A stretch of 64,000 nt of DNA from Methyloligella sp. GL2. GTDB taxonomy: Bacteria > Pseudomonadota > Alphaproteobacteria > Rhizobiales > Methyloligellaceae. The notes below the pieces were generated by a model that saw only the letters and a program-made list of their open reading frames with translations, had not been told where the DNA came from and made no database searches. The position numbers were made by a program, and so were the translations under genes. Of the stretch, positions 35,062-45,032 are shown piece by piece; positions within the stretch are counted from its first letter, which is position 1; the number at the start of each line of letters is the position of its first letter. The stretch covers positions 2,344,988 to 2,408,987 of the forward strand of contig NZ_CP054476.1 of assembly GCF_013341275.1 (NCBI RefSeq). Direction: 5' to 3'.

Positions 35062-36987
35062 ATGACGCAGGCTTCCAACGACACCCCTGCCGAGAATGGC
35101 GGCCACGCCGACGCAGCCGAGCAAAGCCCAAAGACATTTTGGATGCTGGCGCTGGGCTCGATGGGCGTCGTCTACGGCGATATCGGCACCAGCCCGCTCT
35201 ATGCGTTCAAGGTGGCGCTGCAGACCGCCGGCGGCACCGACAGCGTGGCCCGCTTCAACGTGCTGGGCGTGTTGTCGCTGATCCTTTGGGCGCTGATCCT
35301 CGTCGTCACGGTCAAATACGTTCTCATTCTGCTGCGCGCCGACAATAAGGGCGAAGGCGGCACGCTCTCGCTGATGGCGCTGGCATTGCGCACCATCCAG
35401 GCATCGAGCATGCGCTATGTGGTGATGCTGCTCGGTATGATCGCCGCGGCGCTGTTCTATGGCGATGCGCTGATCACGCCGGCGATCTCGGTGATCTCGG
35501 CGGTGGAAGGCTTGGAGGTCGCCGCGCCGCAGCTGGAGACCTATGTCGTCCCGCTCACCATCCTGATCCTGGTCGGGCTGTTCGCGGTGCAGTCGCGCGG
35601 CACGGCCAAGGTGGCCGCCTTCTTCGGCCCGATCATGCTGCTGTGGTTCGGCTGTCTGGGGCTGCTCGGGGTGATCCATATCTTCGACGACCCCAGCGTC
35701 TTCCTCGCCATCAACCCGTATTACGCCATCGCCTTCTTCGCCCAGCACGCCTTTATCGGCCTGCTCACTCTCGGCGCGGTGTTCCTGGCGGTGACCGGCG
35801 CCGAGGCGCTCTATGCGGATCTCGGCCATTTCGGGCGCAAGCCGATCCAGACCGCCTGGCTGTTCTTCGTATTGCCGGCGCTGGTGCTGAACTATTTCGG
35901 GCAAGGCGCGCTGGTGCTCTCCGACCCTGCCGCCGTCACCGCCCCGTTCTATCGCATGGTGCCCTCCTGGGGCCTCTACCCGATGATCATCCTGGCGACG
36001 CTGGCCACTGTGATCGCCTCTCAGGCGGTGATCACCGGCGCCTTCTCGCTGACCCGCCAGGCGGTGCAACTCGGGCTTCTGCCGCGCTTCCAGATCCGCC
36101 GTACCTCCGAGACGCAGGCCGGGCAGATCTACATTCCGCGCATCCGCGCTCTGCTGCTGGTGGGCGTCCTGTTTCTGGTGGTGCTGTTCCGCTCCTCGGA
36201 AGGCTTGGCGCATGCTTACGGCCTGGCTGTCTCCGGCACAATGTTCGTCGACGGGCTGATGGCCTTCATCGTGATCTGGCGGGTGTGGAACTGGTCGGTC
36301 TGGTGGGCAGCGGTGCTGATGGTGCCGTTCATGCTGATCGATTTCGCCTTCATCGGCGCCAATATGCTGAAAGTCCCCGAAGGCGGCTGGGTGCCGCTGC
36401 TGATCGGCGGTTTCCTGGTGCTGGTGATGCTGAGCTGGCGGCGCGGCGCCCGCATCCTGGCCGAGAAGACCCAGCGCATGGAGATGCCGGTCGAGGAGCT
36501 GATCGAGCAGCTGCAAAAAAGCGCACCGCATCGCGTGCCCGGCACGGCCGTGTTCCTCACCGCAACGCCCGGCAGCGCGCCGACCGCCCTGCTGCACAGC
36601 CTGAAGCACTACAAGGTGCTGCACGAAAACAACGTGATCCTCACCCTGGTCACCGAGGACGTTCCGCGGGTGTCGCTTCAGGACCGGGTGGAGATCAGCG
36701 AGATCGGCGACAACTTCATGCGGGTGATCCTGCATTTCGGCTTCATGGAGACGCCGAACATCCCGCGGGCGCTGGCCATCGCCCGCAAGCTGGGCTGGAC
36801 CTTCGACATCATGTCCACATCGTTCTTCCTGTCGCGAAGATCGATCCGGCCCGATGCCCGCTCGCAAATGCCGCTGTGGCAGGACAAGCTGTTCATCTTC
36901 CTGGCCCAGACGGCGGACGACGCCTCCAGCTACTTCCAGCTGCCGACCGACCGGGTGGTTGAGATCGGCACCCAAGTTACGATCTAG
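35062..36987 (+). CDS. kup: Kup-type potassium uptake transporter
   Basis: K+/H+ symporter of the KUP/HAK/KT family, 641 residues. The motif [19 protein letters not shown] opens the first membrane segment; [39 protein letters not shown] and [13 protein letters not shown] are family signatures. About twelve membrane segments are followed by a cytoplasmic domain from roughly residue 480. The frame runs 76 codons further upstream, but ATG 35062 gives the family length and the upstream part has no similarity to the family. Single gene. Confidence 0.95.
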   Translation: MTQASNDTPAENGGHADAAEQSPKTFWMLALGSMGVVYGDIGTSPLYAFKVALQTAGGTDSVARFNVLGVLSLILWALILVVTVKYVLILLRADNKGEGGTLSLMALALRTIQASSMRYVVMLLGMIAAALFYGDALITPAISVISAVEGLEVAAPQLETYVVPLTILILVGLFAVQSRGTAKVAAFFGPIMLLWFGCLGLLGVIHIFDDPSVFLAINPYYAIAFFAQHAFIGLLTLGAVFLAVTGAEALYADLGHFGRKPIQTAWLFFVLPALVLNYFGQGALVLSDPAAVTAPFYRMVPSWGLYPMIILATLATVIASQAVITGAFSLTRQAVQLGLLPRFQIRRTSETQAGQIYIPRIRALLLVGVLFLVVLFRSSEGLAHAYGLAVSGTMFVDGLMAFIVIWRVWNWSVWWAAVLMVPFMLIDFAFIGANMLKVPEGGWVPLLIGGFLVLVMLSWRRGARILAEKTQRMEMPVEELIEQLQKSAPHRVPGTAVFLTATPGSAPTALLHSLKHYKVLHENNVILTLVTEDVPRVSLQDRVEISEIGDNFMRVILHFGFMETPNIPRALAIARKLGWTFDIMSTSFFLSRRSIRPDARSQMPLWQDKLFIFLAQTADDASSYFQLPTDRVVEIGTQVTI

Positions 36988-37020
36988 AACTGTCACGATC
37001 TAAGGCTGTCGCGCCTCTAC

Positions 37021-37968
37021 CTAGCCGATGTGCTGGGCCTCGACCCAAGCGACCGCCGAAGGCCCATCCTCGAACCAATTCCAATCGGCCATGAAGCGCC
37101 GCGCCCAGGTGAGCTGCCGCTTGGCATAGCGGCGGGTCACGGTCTTGGCCCGGGCGATCGCCTCCTCGCGGGAAATCTCGCCGCGCAGCCAGGCGGCGAT
37201 TTCCGGCACGCCATGGGCGCGCATCGCCGGCAGGCCGGGATCGAGATCGAGCGCCAGCAGCCGCTCCACCTCTTCGCCTGCGCCCATATCCAGCATGGTA
37301 TCGAAGCGACGCTCGATCTTGGCGTAAAGCGCTTCGCGATCGGGGGCGATAAGGAGCCGCAGCGCTTGAGAGGGCCGCAGCACCGGCGGGGTCTCCTGCC
37401 CCTTCTGCCATTCGGCAAGCGAGACGCCGGTGGCCTCGATCACCTCCAGGGCGCGTACGATGCGCTGCGGATCGGTCGCGGGCAGCCGCGCCGCCATTTG
37501 CGGATCGCGCGTCACCAACAGCGCATGCAGCTCCTGTGGGGGCAGCGCCTCGGCCTTTTCGCGCCAATGTTCGCGTGTCTCTTTCGGGATCTCGGGCACC
37601 GCCGCCAGGCCTTCGGTCAGCGCCTTGAAATAGAGACCGGTGCCGCCGACCAGGATGGGCAGCCGGCCCTCGGCGCGGACTTCGGAAATCGTCCGGGCGG
37701 CATCGGCAAGCCAGCGGCCGACGGAATAAGGCTCCGCCGCCGAGACGATGCCGTAGAGCCGATGAGGGATCAGCCGCTCCTCGTCCAGATTGGGACGGGC
37801 GGTGAGCACCCGCAGCTCCTCATAGACCTGCATGGAGTCGGCATTGATCACGGTGCCATTGCGGTGCACGGCCAGCTCCAGCGCGGCGGCGGATTTTCCG
37901 CTCGCCGTCGGCCCTGCGATCAGCACCGCGCCGGGCATGCCGGCATTTCGCGTTTCGAAGCTGTTCAC
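37021..37968 (-). CDS. miaA: tRNA dimethylallyltransferase
   Basis: Transfers a dimethylallyl group to A37 of tRNAs reading U-starting codons. P-loop GPTASGKSAAALELA, NADSMQVYEELRVLTARPN and LVGGTGLYFKALTEGLA are characteristic, as are RRYAKRQLTWARRF near the C-terminus. The GTG at 37968 is preferred because GGGGAG lies upstream; this gives 315 residues. An ATG at 37938 is the alternative. It is convergent with kup, ending 33 bp from its stop. Confidence 0.94.
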   Translation of the reverse strand: MNSFETRNAGMPGAVLIAGPTASGKSAAALELAVHRNGTVINADSMQVYEELRVLTARPNLDEERLIPHRLYGIVSAAEPYSVGRWLADAARTISEVRAEGRLPILVGGTGLYFKALTEGLAAVPEIPKETREHWREKAEALPPQELHALLVTRDPQMAARLPATDPQRIVRALEVIEATGVSLAEWQKGQETPPVLRPSQALRLLIAPDREALYAKIERRFDTMLDMGAGEEVERLLALDLDPGLPAMRAHGVPEIAAWLRGEISREEAIARAKTVTRRYAKRQLTWARRFMADWNWFEDGPSAVAWVEAQHIG

Positions 37969-38086
37969 GCCACTCCCCGCCCCCCGACCGGGCCATTCTG
38001 CCGTTTTTGTTGTGGGACCGGAACCCATGCGCAGCCGCGGGCGCGCGTTTGCCTTAACGGATGCGCTAGACGTGCCGGATGACGGG

Positions 38087-39553
38087 CTATTGCAGAGACA
38101 GCGCGACGAAGCTGAGCTCGCCCTTGCCGTCGGAGATCAACAGCAAGACGGATTTGCGGCCGGATTTTTTCACCGCATCGATGCGCGCCAGGATCTCGTC
38201 CGGGTCGGTGACCTTCTCCTGGGTCACCTCGACGATGACGTCGCCGGGCTTCACGCCCTTCTCGGCGGCCTGGCTAGCCGGATCGACGGCGGTGATGATG
38301 ACGCCCTCGACATCGTCGTCGATCTCGAATTGCTCGCGCAAACCATCGGTCAGCGGCGAGACCCGAAGTCCCAGCGGGATGTCGGTTTCCGGCGCCGGCA
38401 ATTCCTTGTTCTGGGCGCTCAGATCGGTGACCTCCTCGCTCTCCGGCAGGCGGCCGACCGTCACTGGCACGGTCATCACCTTCTTGTTGCGCAGAAGCGT
38501 GACCTCGACGGTCTTGTCGATCGGAGTACTGGCGACCACGCGCGGCAAGCTGCGCATGGTATCGACCTCCTGGCCGTCGAAGCTCAAGATCACGTCACCG
38601 CTCTTGATCTCGGCGGCTTCGGCGGGGCTGCCCGCCATGACCTTGGCGACCAGCGCGCCCTTGGTGTCGTCCAGGCCGAGGCTCTCGGCAATTTCATCGG
38701 TGACGTTCTGGACATGCACGCCGAGCCAGCCGCGGCGGGTCTCGCCGTATTCCTTGAGCTGGGCGATGACCTGCTCTGCGGTGGTGGACGGCACGGCGAA
38801 GCCGATGCCGATGGAGCCGCCGGTGGGAGAGATGATGGCGGTGTTCACGCCGATCACCTCGCCGTCCATGTTGAACAGCGGGCCGCCGGAATTGCCGCGG
38901 TTGATGGCGGCGTCGGTCTGAATGAAATCGTCATACGGCCCGGCGTTGATATCGCGCCTTGTGGCGGAGATGATGCCGACGGTGACGGTGCCGCCGAGGC
39001 CGAACGGGTTGCCGATGGCCATCACCCAGTCGCCCACCCGCATCTTGGAGGAATCGCCGAATTTGACCGCCTTCAGCGGCTCCTCCGGCTCCACCTTCAG
39101 AAGCGCAAGATCGGTCTTCGGGTCGTGGCCGAGCACCTTGGTCACCTTGAGCTTCCGCCCATCGGTGAAGTTGACGATGATCTCGTCGGCGCCCTCGATG
39201 ACGTGGTTGTTGGTGACGATCAGACCGGAAGAATCGTAGACGAAGCCGGAGCCGAGCGAGCTGACCCGGCGCGGCGGGCCGTCGCCTTCGGGGGAATCGA
39301 AGAAATCGTCGAAGAACTCCTCGAAGGGCGAGCCCTTCGGCGCCGGCACGCCGGGTTCTTCCTGAATGCCCTTCACGGTCTGGCTGCTGGAGATGTTAAC
39401 CACCGTCTCCTGCAGGCCTTCGGCGATGTCGGCGACGGATTCGGGGCCGCGGGCGAAGCTCGCCGGAGCGGCAAAGAGGAGGAGCGCGGCGCAAAGCACA
39501 AGCCCAGCGGCTAAGCGGATGGGCGGAGCATGCCGCCCGTTACGATCTAGCAT
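38087..39553 (-). CDS. DegP/DegQ (Do family) periplasmic serine protease
   Basis: HtrA-type protease/chaperone of 488 residues. Signal peptide with core LAAGLVLCAALLLFAAPASFA. Triad: His in NNHVIEGADE, Asp in DLALLKVEPEE, Ser in GNSGGPLFNMDG. Two PDZ domains follow (GWLGVHVQNVTDEIAESLGL with GDVILSFDGQ, and EGVIITAVDPASQAAEKGVK with GDVIVEVTQEKV). It is the last gene of the hflK-hflC-DUF2065-degP cluster, an order typical of alphaproteobacteria, and works with HflKC in envelope protein quality control. Confidence 0.95.
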   Translation of the reverse strand: MLDRNGRHAPPIRLAAGLVLCAALLLFAAPASFARGPESVADIAEGLQETVVNISSSQTVKGIQEEPGVPAPKGSPFEEFFDDFFDSPEGDGPPRRVSSLGSGFVYDSSGLIVTNNHVIEGADEIIVNFTDGRKLKVTKVLGHDPKTDLALLKVEPEEPLKAVKFGDSSKMRVGDWVMAIGNPFGLGGTVTVGIISATRRDINAGPYDDFIQTDAAINRGNSGGPLFNMDGEVIGVNTAIISPTGGSIGIGFAVPSTTAEQVIAQLKEYGETRRGWLGVHVQNVTDEIAESLGLDDTKGALVAKVMAGSPAEAAEIKSGDVILSFDGQEVDTMRSLPRVVASTPIDKTVEVTLLRNKKVMTVPVTVGRLPESEEVTDLSAQNKELPAPETDIPLGLRVSPLTDGLREQFEIDDDVEGVIITAVDPASQAAEKGVKPGDVIVEVTQEKVTDPDEILARIDAVKKSGRKSVLLLISDGKGELSFVALSLQ

Positions 39554-39678
39554 CGCAAAATCCGTCTCTCTCCTCGCTTTGGCAAATCAAGCTGCCACGA
39601 GGCGGCCCGGTTGCTCAATCCTCAAATATACACTGGGTTGCTCATGGCTATGAGCTTGCCTATGCGCTTGCCGCCACC

Positions 39679-39862
39679 TCAGCCACGCACCAGCCAGACC
39701 ACCACGACGCCGATGGCCACGGCGAGCGTGCCGGCCACCCGCAAGGAGGATTCCGGCGTCTCGGCCGTCGCTTCGCAGCGCTCGGCCGAGCCGCGGCGCA
39801 AGCGCCCAGAGCAGCCCCTCGATGACCAGCACGAGACCGATGGCAACCGCGAGATCCGCCAT
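39679..39862 (-). pseudogene. DUF2065 gene with a one-base frameshift
   Basis: Starting at ATG 39862 the frame reads MADLAVAIGLVLVIEGLLWA, the start of DUF2065, then leaves the family sequence near ALAPR. The other frame reads TAETPESSLRVAG and TLAVAIGVVVVWLVRG before TGA at 39679, the family end. The distance is 184 bases, one more than a 61-codon DUF2065 gene, so one extra base near 39783 explains it. It lies 8 bp after hflC, exactly where an intact copy is expected. A sequencing error is possible. Confidence 0.8.
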
Positions 39863-39870
39863 AAGGCCGG

Positions 39871-40881
39871 TTACGGGCTCGCCGGGGTCTCGTCAGCGGG
39901 CGCAGTGTCGGTGCTGGCCTGCGGCGCAGGCGACGGCTGGCTGGTGTCCTTCGGCGCCAGGCTCTCATTGGGCGCCAGTCCGCGCTTTTCCATGGAGGTC
40001 GCACCGGGGACACGAGGTCCGCCGGAGGCGTCGTTGAAATACTGGAAGAACTGCGAATCCGGGCTCAGCACGAAACGGGTATCGCCCTGGGTCATGGACT
40101 TCCGGTAGGCCTGCATCGAGCGGTAGAAGGCGAAGAAGTCCGGATCCTGGCCGAAAGCCTCGGCGAAGACCTGGTTCCGCTGGGCATCGCCCTGACCGCG
40201 GATGCGCTCGGCCTCGCCTTGCGCATTGGCCTTGAGCACCGTGACCTGGCGGTCGGCCGTGGCCCGGATGCGGCGAGATTCGCCTTCACCCTCGGCGCGG
40301 AACTCGGCTGCTTCGCGCTGACGCTCGGTGTTCATGCGGCGGAAGATGGCGTCGCTATTGGCCTCGGGCAGATCGACCCGCTTGATGCGGACATTGAGGA
40401 AGTCGACCCCGTAGGTCTTCGCCTTCTCGTTGATCTGCTCGTTGATCGTCTTCATCAGCTCGTCGCGGCGGTCGCGGACGATGGCCTCGAAGGTCGAAGC
40501 GCCGAGCACGCCACGCAAGGTCGATTCCAGGATATTGGCCAACTGGCCGCGCGCATTCTGCTCATTGCCGGCGCTCTGATAGAACAGCAGCGGATTGGCG
40601 ATGCGGTAGCGGGCGAAGGCATCCACGACGAGGCGCTTCTGGCCGGCGGCGATCACCTCTTGCGGGGCCGTATCGACCTCCAGAACCCGGGTATCGAAAT
40701 ACAGCACATTATCGACGAACGGCACCTTGGCATGGAGGCCAGGCTCCTTGATGACACGCTTCGGCTCGCCGAAACGCAGCACCAGCGCCTGCTCGGTCGG
40801 ATCGACGGTGAACAGGCTGAGATAGGCGCCAAGCGCCGCAAGGCCGATCAGAATGAGAAGGCCAACACCGAAAATACGCAT
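39871..40881 (-). CDS. hflC: protease modulator HflC
   Basis: Membrane-anchored SPFH/prohibitin-domain protein, 336 residues, partner of HflK in the complex that regulates FtsH. One N-terminal membrane segment (LLILIGLAALGAYLSLF), then VDPTEQALVLRFGEPKRVI and GVDFLNVRIKRVDLPEA, AEGEGESRRIRATADRQ. The C-terminal tail is long, rich in Pro/Ala/Ser and probably disordered. Its ATG shares a base with the hflK stop (TAATG). Confidence 0.95.
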   Translation of the reverse strand: MRIFGVGLLILIGLAALGAYLSLFTVDPTEQALVLRFGEPKRVIKEPGLHAKVPFVDNVLYFDTRVLEVDTAPQEVIAAGQKRLVVDAFARYRIANPLLFYQSAGNEQNARGQLANILESTLRGVLGASTFEAIVRDRRDELMKTINEQINEKAKTYGVDFLNVRIKRVDLPEANSDAIFRRMNTERQREAAEFRAEGEGESRRIRATADRQVTVLKANAQGEAERIRGQGDAQRNQVFAEAFGQDPDFFAFYRSMQAYRKSMTQGDTRFVLSPDSQFFQYFNDASGGPRVPGATSMEKRGLAPNESLAPKDTSQPSPAPQASTDTAPADETPASP

Positions 40882-42017
40882 TACTGGCCTCCCGTCTGTC
40901 CGGTTGTGGATGAGCTGCTGCCGGAGCTCTTGTTAAGCTCCGTAAGCGGCAGATACGGCACGACGCCGCTGCCGCCCGCTTTGTCGTCGAGGATGATCTT
41001 GTCGGTATTGGCAAGAACGTCCTGCATGGTCTCGATGAAGATGCGTTTGCGGGTCACGTCCGGCGCCAGCTTGTATTGCTCGTAGATCGACAGGAAGCGA
41101 TCCGCCTCACCCTTGGCTTCGGCAACCACACGGTCGCGATAGCCTTGCGCCTGCTGCAGAATGCGCTCTGCCTCACCGCGCGCCTCGGGGATCACCTTGT
41201 TGGCGTAGGCGTCGGCCTCGTTCTGCAGACGCTCCTGGTCGGCTTTCGCCGCCTGCACGTCGCGGAAAGCATCGATCACCTGCTCGGGTGGGTCGGCCTT
41301 CTGCAGCTGGACCTGGCGGATTTCGACGCCGGCCTTATAGCGATCCAGCGTGCTCTGCATCAGCTCCTGCACGGCGGTTTCCGTCTTGGTGCGGTCCTCG
41401 GTGAGGATGCGCCCGATATTGCTGCGGCCGACCACCTCGCGCATGGCGCTTTCGGCCACGTCGCGCACAGTGCCCTCCGGGTTCTGCACGTTGAACAGGT
41501 AATCCGGCGCGTTGTTGATCTTCCAGAACACGACGAAGTCGATATCGACGATGTTCTCGTCGCCGGTCAGCATCAGGCTCTCCTGCGGACGCGGTGCGCC
41601 GGCGGTGGAGCCGATCTCGATGCGGTTGACGCGGGTCACCTTGGGCAGAAGCACTTCCTCGATAGGATAAGGCATGCGGAAATGCAGACCCGGCGGGAGC
41701 TGGCGCACATATTCGCCGAAGCGGAGCACCACGCCCTCTTCGTCGGTATCCACCCGCACGGTGAAGGCGAAGAAGCCGACCACGGCCGCAAGCACGAGGG
41801 CGATGAGGACGGCAAACCAGCCGCCCATGCCGCCGCCGCCCGGGAAAGCCTGGCGAATCTTATCCTGGCCGCGGCGCAGAATCTCTTCCAGGTCGGGCTG
41901 CTGGCCGCCACCGCCGCCAGGTCTGCCGCCGCCGGGGCCGCCGCTCGGGGGTTGTCCCCAAGGTCCGCCGCCGCCGCTTTTCCAACCGCCGCCGCCGCTC
42001 TGATTGCTCCAAGGCAT
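40881..42017 (-). CDS. hflK: protease modulator HflK
   Basis: Prohibitin-family partner of HflC, 378 residues from ATG 42017. The N-terminal 60 residues are Gly/Pro/Gln-rich, as in other HflK proteins, then a membrane segment (WFAVLIALVLAAVVGFFAF) and the SPFH domain (VDTDEEGVVLRFGEYVRQLP, YPIEEVLLPKVTRVNRIEIG). VDIDFVVFWKINNAPDYLFN and EARGEAERILQQAQGYRDRV are typical. First gene of the operon hflK-hflC-DUF2065-degP. Confidence 0.95.
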   Translation of the reverse strand: MPWSNQSGGGGWKSGGGGPWGQPPSGGPGGGRPGGGGGQQPDLEEILRRGQDKIRQAFPGGGGMGGWFAVLIALVLAAVVGFFAFTVRVDTDEEGVVLRFGEYVRQLPPGLHFRMPYPIEEVLLPKVTRVNRIEIGSTAGAPRPQESLMLTGDENIVDIDFVVFWKINNAPDYLFNVQNPEGTVRDVAESAMREVVGRSNIGRILTEDRTKTETAVQELMQSTLDRYKAGVEIRQVQLQKADPPEQVIDAFRDVQAAKADQERLQNEADAYANKVIPEARGEAERILQQAQGYRDRVVAEAKGEADRFLSIYEQYKLAPDVTRKRIFIETMQDVLANTDKIILDDKAGGSGVVPYLPLTELNKSSGSSSSTTGQTGGQ

Positions 42018-42210
42018 ATTTGCTTCTAATCCCGATGTGGTTTGAATTTTCCGCCCGGTGCGGCGCCACAAGACCGCGTCCCGGATAGGACCTGCACGAA
42101 GAAAGTGGCAGCCCTTAGATGCGTGTTGCGCAGGTTATAGGCAAGTCCCCGGCGCCGCGCAATGCGCCAGGGCCGGCAAAGCCGCCGATTCTCAAGCCAT
42201 TCGGCGGCGT

Positions 42211-42750
42211 TCAGACGGTGGATGGCGCCGCTTCCCGTTCCAAAATCACGATGCTCATCGGGTGATCGTCGCGCGGGCCGGGTTCGAAGCGCTCGCGGGA
42301 GACCTCATGCCAGAGGCTGCGGTCCCATTCGGGGAACCAGGTATCGGCGTCGGGCTCGGCATGCACCTCGGTGAGGTAGATGCGGGTGGCAATGGGCAGG
42401 CAATGCTTGAACAGCGCTTCGCCGCCGATCACCGCGACCTCCTCGGCGCCGGTTTCCAGCGCCTCCTGGCGGCCGATGGCCAGCGCCTCCTCGAGGGTAT
42501 TGGCGACGGCGCCGTCTGGCACGTGGAAGTCCGTGTCGCGGGTGAGGATGATATTGAGGCGCTTGTCGAGGCAGCGGCCGAGGGAATCGTAGGTCTTGCG
42601 GCCCATGACGATGGGCTTGCCTAAGGTCACGCGGCGGAAATGCTTCAGATCGGAAGACATGCGCCAGGGCAGATCGCCATCCTTGCCGATGGCGCCGTTC
42701 TCGCCCACGGCAACGACCAAAGCGAGGCCGATATCCGTCTCCTCGCTCAT
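42211..42750 (-). CDS. folA: dihydrofolate reductase
   Basis: NADPH-dependent reductase of 179 residues that regenerates tetrahydrofolate after thymidylate synthesis. [40 protein letters not shown] and [13 protein letters not shown] are diagnostic. The ATG overlaps the thyA stop by four bases, the normal thyA-folA arrangement. Confidence 0.96.
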   Translation of the reverse strand: MSEETDIGLALVVAVGENGAIGKDGDLPWRMSSDLKHFRRVTLGKPIVMGRKTYDSLGRCLDKRLNIILTRDTDFHVPDGAVANTLEEALAIGRQEALETGAEEVAVIGGEALFKHCLPIATRIYLTEVHAEPDADTWFPEWDRSLWHEVSRERFEPGPRDDHPMSIVILEREAAPSTV

Positions 42751-43559
42751 ACCGCCACCGGGGCCTTGATCGCGGGATGGGGGTCGTAACCTTGCAAAGC
42801 AAAATCCTCGTAGGCGAAATCGAAAATAGAGCCGATCTCCGGGTTGAGGCTCATGGTCGGCAAGGGGCGCGGCTCGCGGGAGAGCTGCGTCGCCGCCTGA
42901 TCCAGATGATTCAAATAGAGATGCACGTCGCCGAAGCTATGCACGAAATCGCCTGCCTCCAGCCCGGTCACCTGGGCCATCATCATGGTCAGCAGCGCGT
43001 AGGAGGCGATGTTGAAGGGGACGCCTAAGAAGATATCGGCGGAGCGCTGATAGAGCTGGCAGGAGAGCTTGCCGTCGGCGACATAGAACTGGAACAGGCA
43101 GTGGCACGGCGCCAGCGCCATCTTGTCCAGCTCGCCGACATTCCAGGCGCTGACGATATGGCGGCGGGAATCGGGATCACGCTTCAGCCCTTCGACAATC
43201 TGCGCAATCTGATCGATATGGCGCCCGTCCGGCGCCGGCCAGGAGCGCCATTGCCGGCCATAGACCGGACCGAGCTCGCCTTCCGGGTCGGCCCACTCGT
43301 CCCAGATGCTCACCCCGTGCTCGGTGAGATAGCCGATATTGGTCGCGCCCTGCAGAAACCACAGCAGTTCGTAGATCACCGACTTCATATGCACTTTCTT
43401 GGTGGTGACCAGGGGAAAGCCCTTGGCCAGGGGAAAGCGCATCTGCGCACCGAACAGGCTGAGCGTGCCGGTGCCGGTGCGGTCCGATTTCTCGGTTCCG
43501 GTGTCCCTAATGCGGGCAAGAAGATCGAGATATTGGCGCAAAGTGCTCGGCTTCCTCAT
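42747..43559 (-). CDS. thyA: thymidylate synthase
   Basis: Folate-dependent methylation of dUMP to dTMP, 270 residues. [35 protein letters not shown] and [19 protein letters not shown] are conserved; the nucleophile Cys is in [12 protein letters not shown] and the dUMP site in [20 protein letters not shown]. Translationally coupled to folA. Confidence 0.97.
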   Translation of the reverse strand: MRKPSTLRQYLDLLARIRDTGTEKSDRTGTGTLSLFGAQMRFPLAKGFPLVTTKKVHMKSVIYELLWFLQGATNIGYLTEHGVSIWDEWADPEGELGPVYGRQWRSWPAPDGRHIDQIAQIVEGLKRDPDSRRHIVSAWNVGELDKMALAPCHCLFQFYVADGKLSCQLYQRSADIFLGVPFNIASYALLTMMMAQVTGLEAGDFVHSFGDVHLYLNHLDQAATQLSREPRPLPTMSLNPEIGSIFDFAYEDFALQGYDPHPAIKAPVAV

Positions 43560-43670
43560 CGGGCCCCGGCCCCAATCTCGTCATGCTGAGGCCTAGGCGT
43601 CATCCAGCCTTTCGATATAGGCTGAGCGGCGTGCCGACACCAACCTTCTGATCCAAGGAGATCCGAACTC

Positions 43671-43943
43671 ATGTTGAAAAGTCTCTGGCTCGGCGCCCTC
43701 ACCGCCATGATCGCGACGCTCGGCTTTTCCGCCGATCCGGCGCTGGCCAAGAAATATCGCGGCTCTTACATCGATGCCTATCAGGCGCGGGAGATCGCCT
43801 TCGATGTCGGCATCGTGGAGATCCGCGAGCTCGAGCTCGACGGCAAGAAATGGGAGATCGAAGGCTGGGATGCCCGGCATCGCGAAATCGAGCTGAAGCT
43901 CGATGCGCGCGACGGCCGGATCATCAAGCTGGAGCGGGATTGA
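43671..43943 (+). CDS. small secreted PepSY-domain protein
   Basis: Protein of 90 residues with a signal peptide (LWLGALTAMIATLGFSADPALA). The mature part contains one PepSY-like unit: AREIAFDVGIVEIRELELDG, KKWEIEGWDARHREIELKLD, ARDGRIIKLERD. Such domains are found in periplasmic proteins and may inhibit proteases or bind metal. Monocistronic between thyA and ssrA; AAGGAG precedes the ATG. Confidence 0.8.
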   Translation: MLKSLWLGALTAMIATLGFSADPALAKKYRGSYIDAYQAREIAFDVGIVEIRELELDGKKWEIEGWDARHREIELKLDARDGRIIKLERD

Positions 43944-44034
43944 CGAAAATCTCCGCCACAACTGTGGGCAGAGTTCCGGCTAACCTTTTTTTCCCCGCCG
44001 GAAGGGCATATATATGAAATGTCGATGCAAATCG

Positions 44035-44345
44035 ACTATGGCGATAAATGGCCTTCGTAATAAGCCTATCGGACCCGGGGGCGGTACCCGGCGCCTCCAC
44101 CAAATTCCAGACTGCCATGGGGAAGCATCCCTTGGATCTGGAATCCGGCGGGGGCGAAATAGGATCGACGAGGGTGTAAAGGTTGAGCTTTCGCTCGGCA
44201 TGGTTCCGCCGTTATCGGGCCATTCAATAGTTGCAAACGACAACTATGCCGAGGCAGCTCTCGCTGCGTAAGCAGTGCGATAGCCTCAAATTCAAGCCCT
44301 AACCGGTCGCACGGTTAGGCGCGGTTTCGGAGGGCACCGGGCAAC
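44035..44345 (+). ncRNA. ssrA: permuted two-piece transfer-messenger RNA
   Basis: Alphaproteobacterial tmRNA encoded with its 3' acceptor piece first. The acceptor piece ends CCGGG-GGCGGTA-CCCGG-CGCCTCC-ACCA at 44102. After a 47-base spacer the coding piece begins at 44150 with GGGGGCGAAATAGGATCGAC. GGGGGCG pairs with CGCCTCC and gives the G3-U70 wobble recognised by alanyl-tRNA synthetase. The tag frame at 44233-44271 encodes ANDNYAEAALAA followed by TAA. A hairpin CTAACCG/CGGTTAG lies near the 3' end. Piece ends at 44035 and 44345 are approximate. The sspB gene follows directly. Confidence 0.93.
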
Positions 44346-44408
44346 AGAAGCCCTCCACTTCGCGCGACGGGGGACATTCGCCAATTCCAAGGTGCATCCT
44401 TCGTCGCT

Positions 44409-45011
44409 ATGCAAAACGACGAAAACCGAAACGACGGGCTGATGGCTGAGGACGAGATTCGCTACGATAATCTTATCCAAGACGCGCTACGCGGTGTGAT
44501 CCGCGAGGTGCTGGTTCTGGTGAAGCAGCACGGCCTGCCCGGCGACCACCATCTTTACATTGCGTTCGACACCAACGCCGAGGGCGTTCAAATCTCCAAA
44601 CGGCTGCAGGAACAGTATCCGGAGGAGATGACGATCGTGCTGCAGTACCAGTTCTGGGATCTGCTGGTGGCCGAGGACCGGTTCGAGGTGAAGCTCTCCT
44701 TCTCCAACGTGCCGGAGCGGCTGGTGGTGCCGTTCGGCGCGGTGAAGGCGTTCTACGATCCGAGCGCGCAATTCGGACTGCAATTCTCCAAGCCCGGCGC
44801 GGCCAATGACGCAGCCCGGCAGCATCTTGCCGCTGCCCTGCCCGATCTGGTCGCCGAAACCGACGAGGTCAGCCAGGGCATGAACGCGCCGGACATCCCC
44901 ACGGACGCCGATGACGAACGTGCCGACGAGATCGAGCTGGAGGAGCCGGAGACCGAACCCGGCCGAAGCACCGGCGAGGTCGTTCATCTGGACCGTTTCC
45001 GGAAGAAATAG
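44409..45011 (+). CDS. sspB: ClpXP adaptor protein SspB (alpha type)
   Basis: Adaptor of 200 residues that delivers ssrA-tagged proteins to ClpXP. IRYDNLIQDALRGVIREVLV, HHLYIAFDTNAEGVQISKRL and EDRFEVKLSFSNVPERLVVPF form the substrate-binding domain of the alpha-type SspB (DUF1321). An acidic linker follows, and the C-terminal VVHLDRFRKK is the ClpX-binding tail. A second ATG at 44442 is possible. Its place right after ssrA is functionally fitting. Confidence 0.94.
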   Translation: MQNDENRNDGLMAEDEIRYDNLIQDALRGVIREVLVLVKQHGLPGDHHLYIAFDTNAEGVQISKRLQEQYPEEMTIVLQYQFWDLLVAEDRFEVKLSFSNVPERLVVPFGAVKAFYDPSAQFGLQFSKPGAANDAARQHLAAALPDLVAETDEVSQGMNAPDIPTDADDERADEIELEEPETEPGRSTGEVVHLDRFRKK

Positions 45012-45032
45012 AGTTTCGCGCTCTACGCGCGG

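Noticed and set aside
34963..36996. 677-residue minus-strand open frame
   Set aside because: Antisense to kup; highly charged, repetitive composition with no domain.
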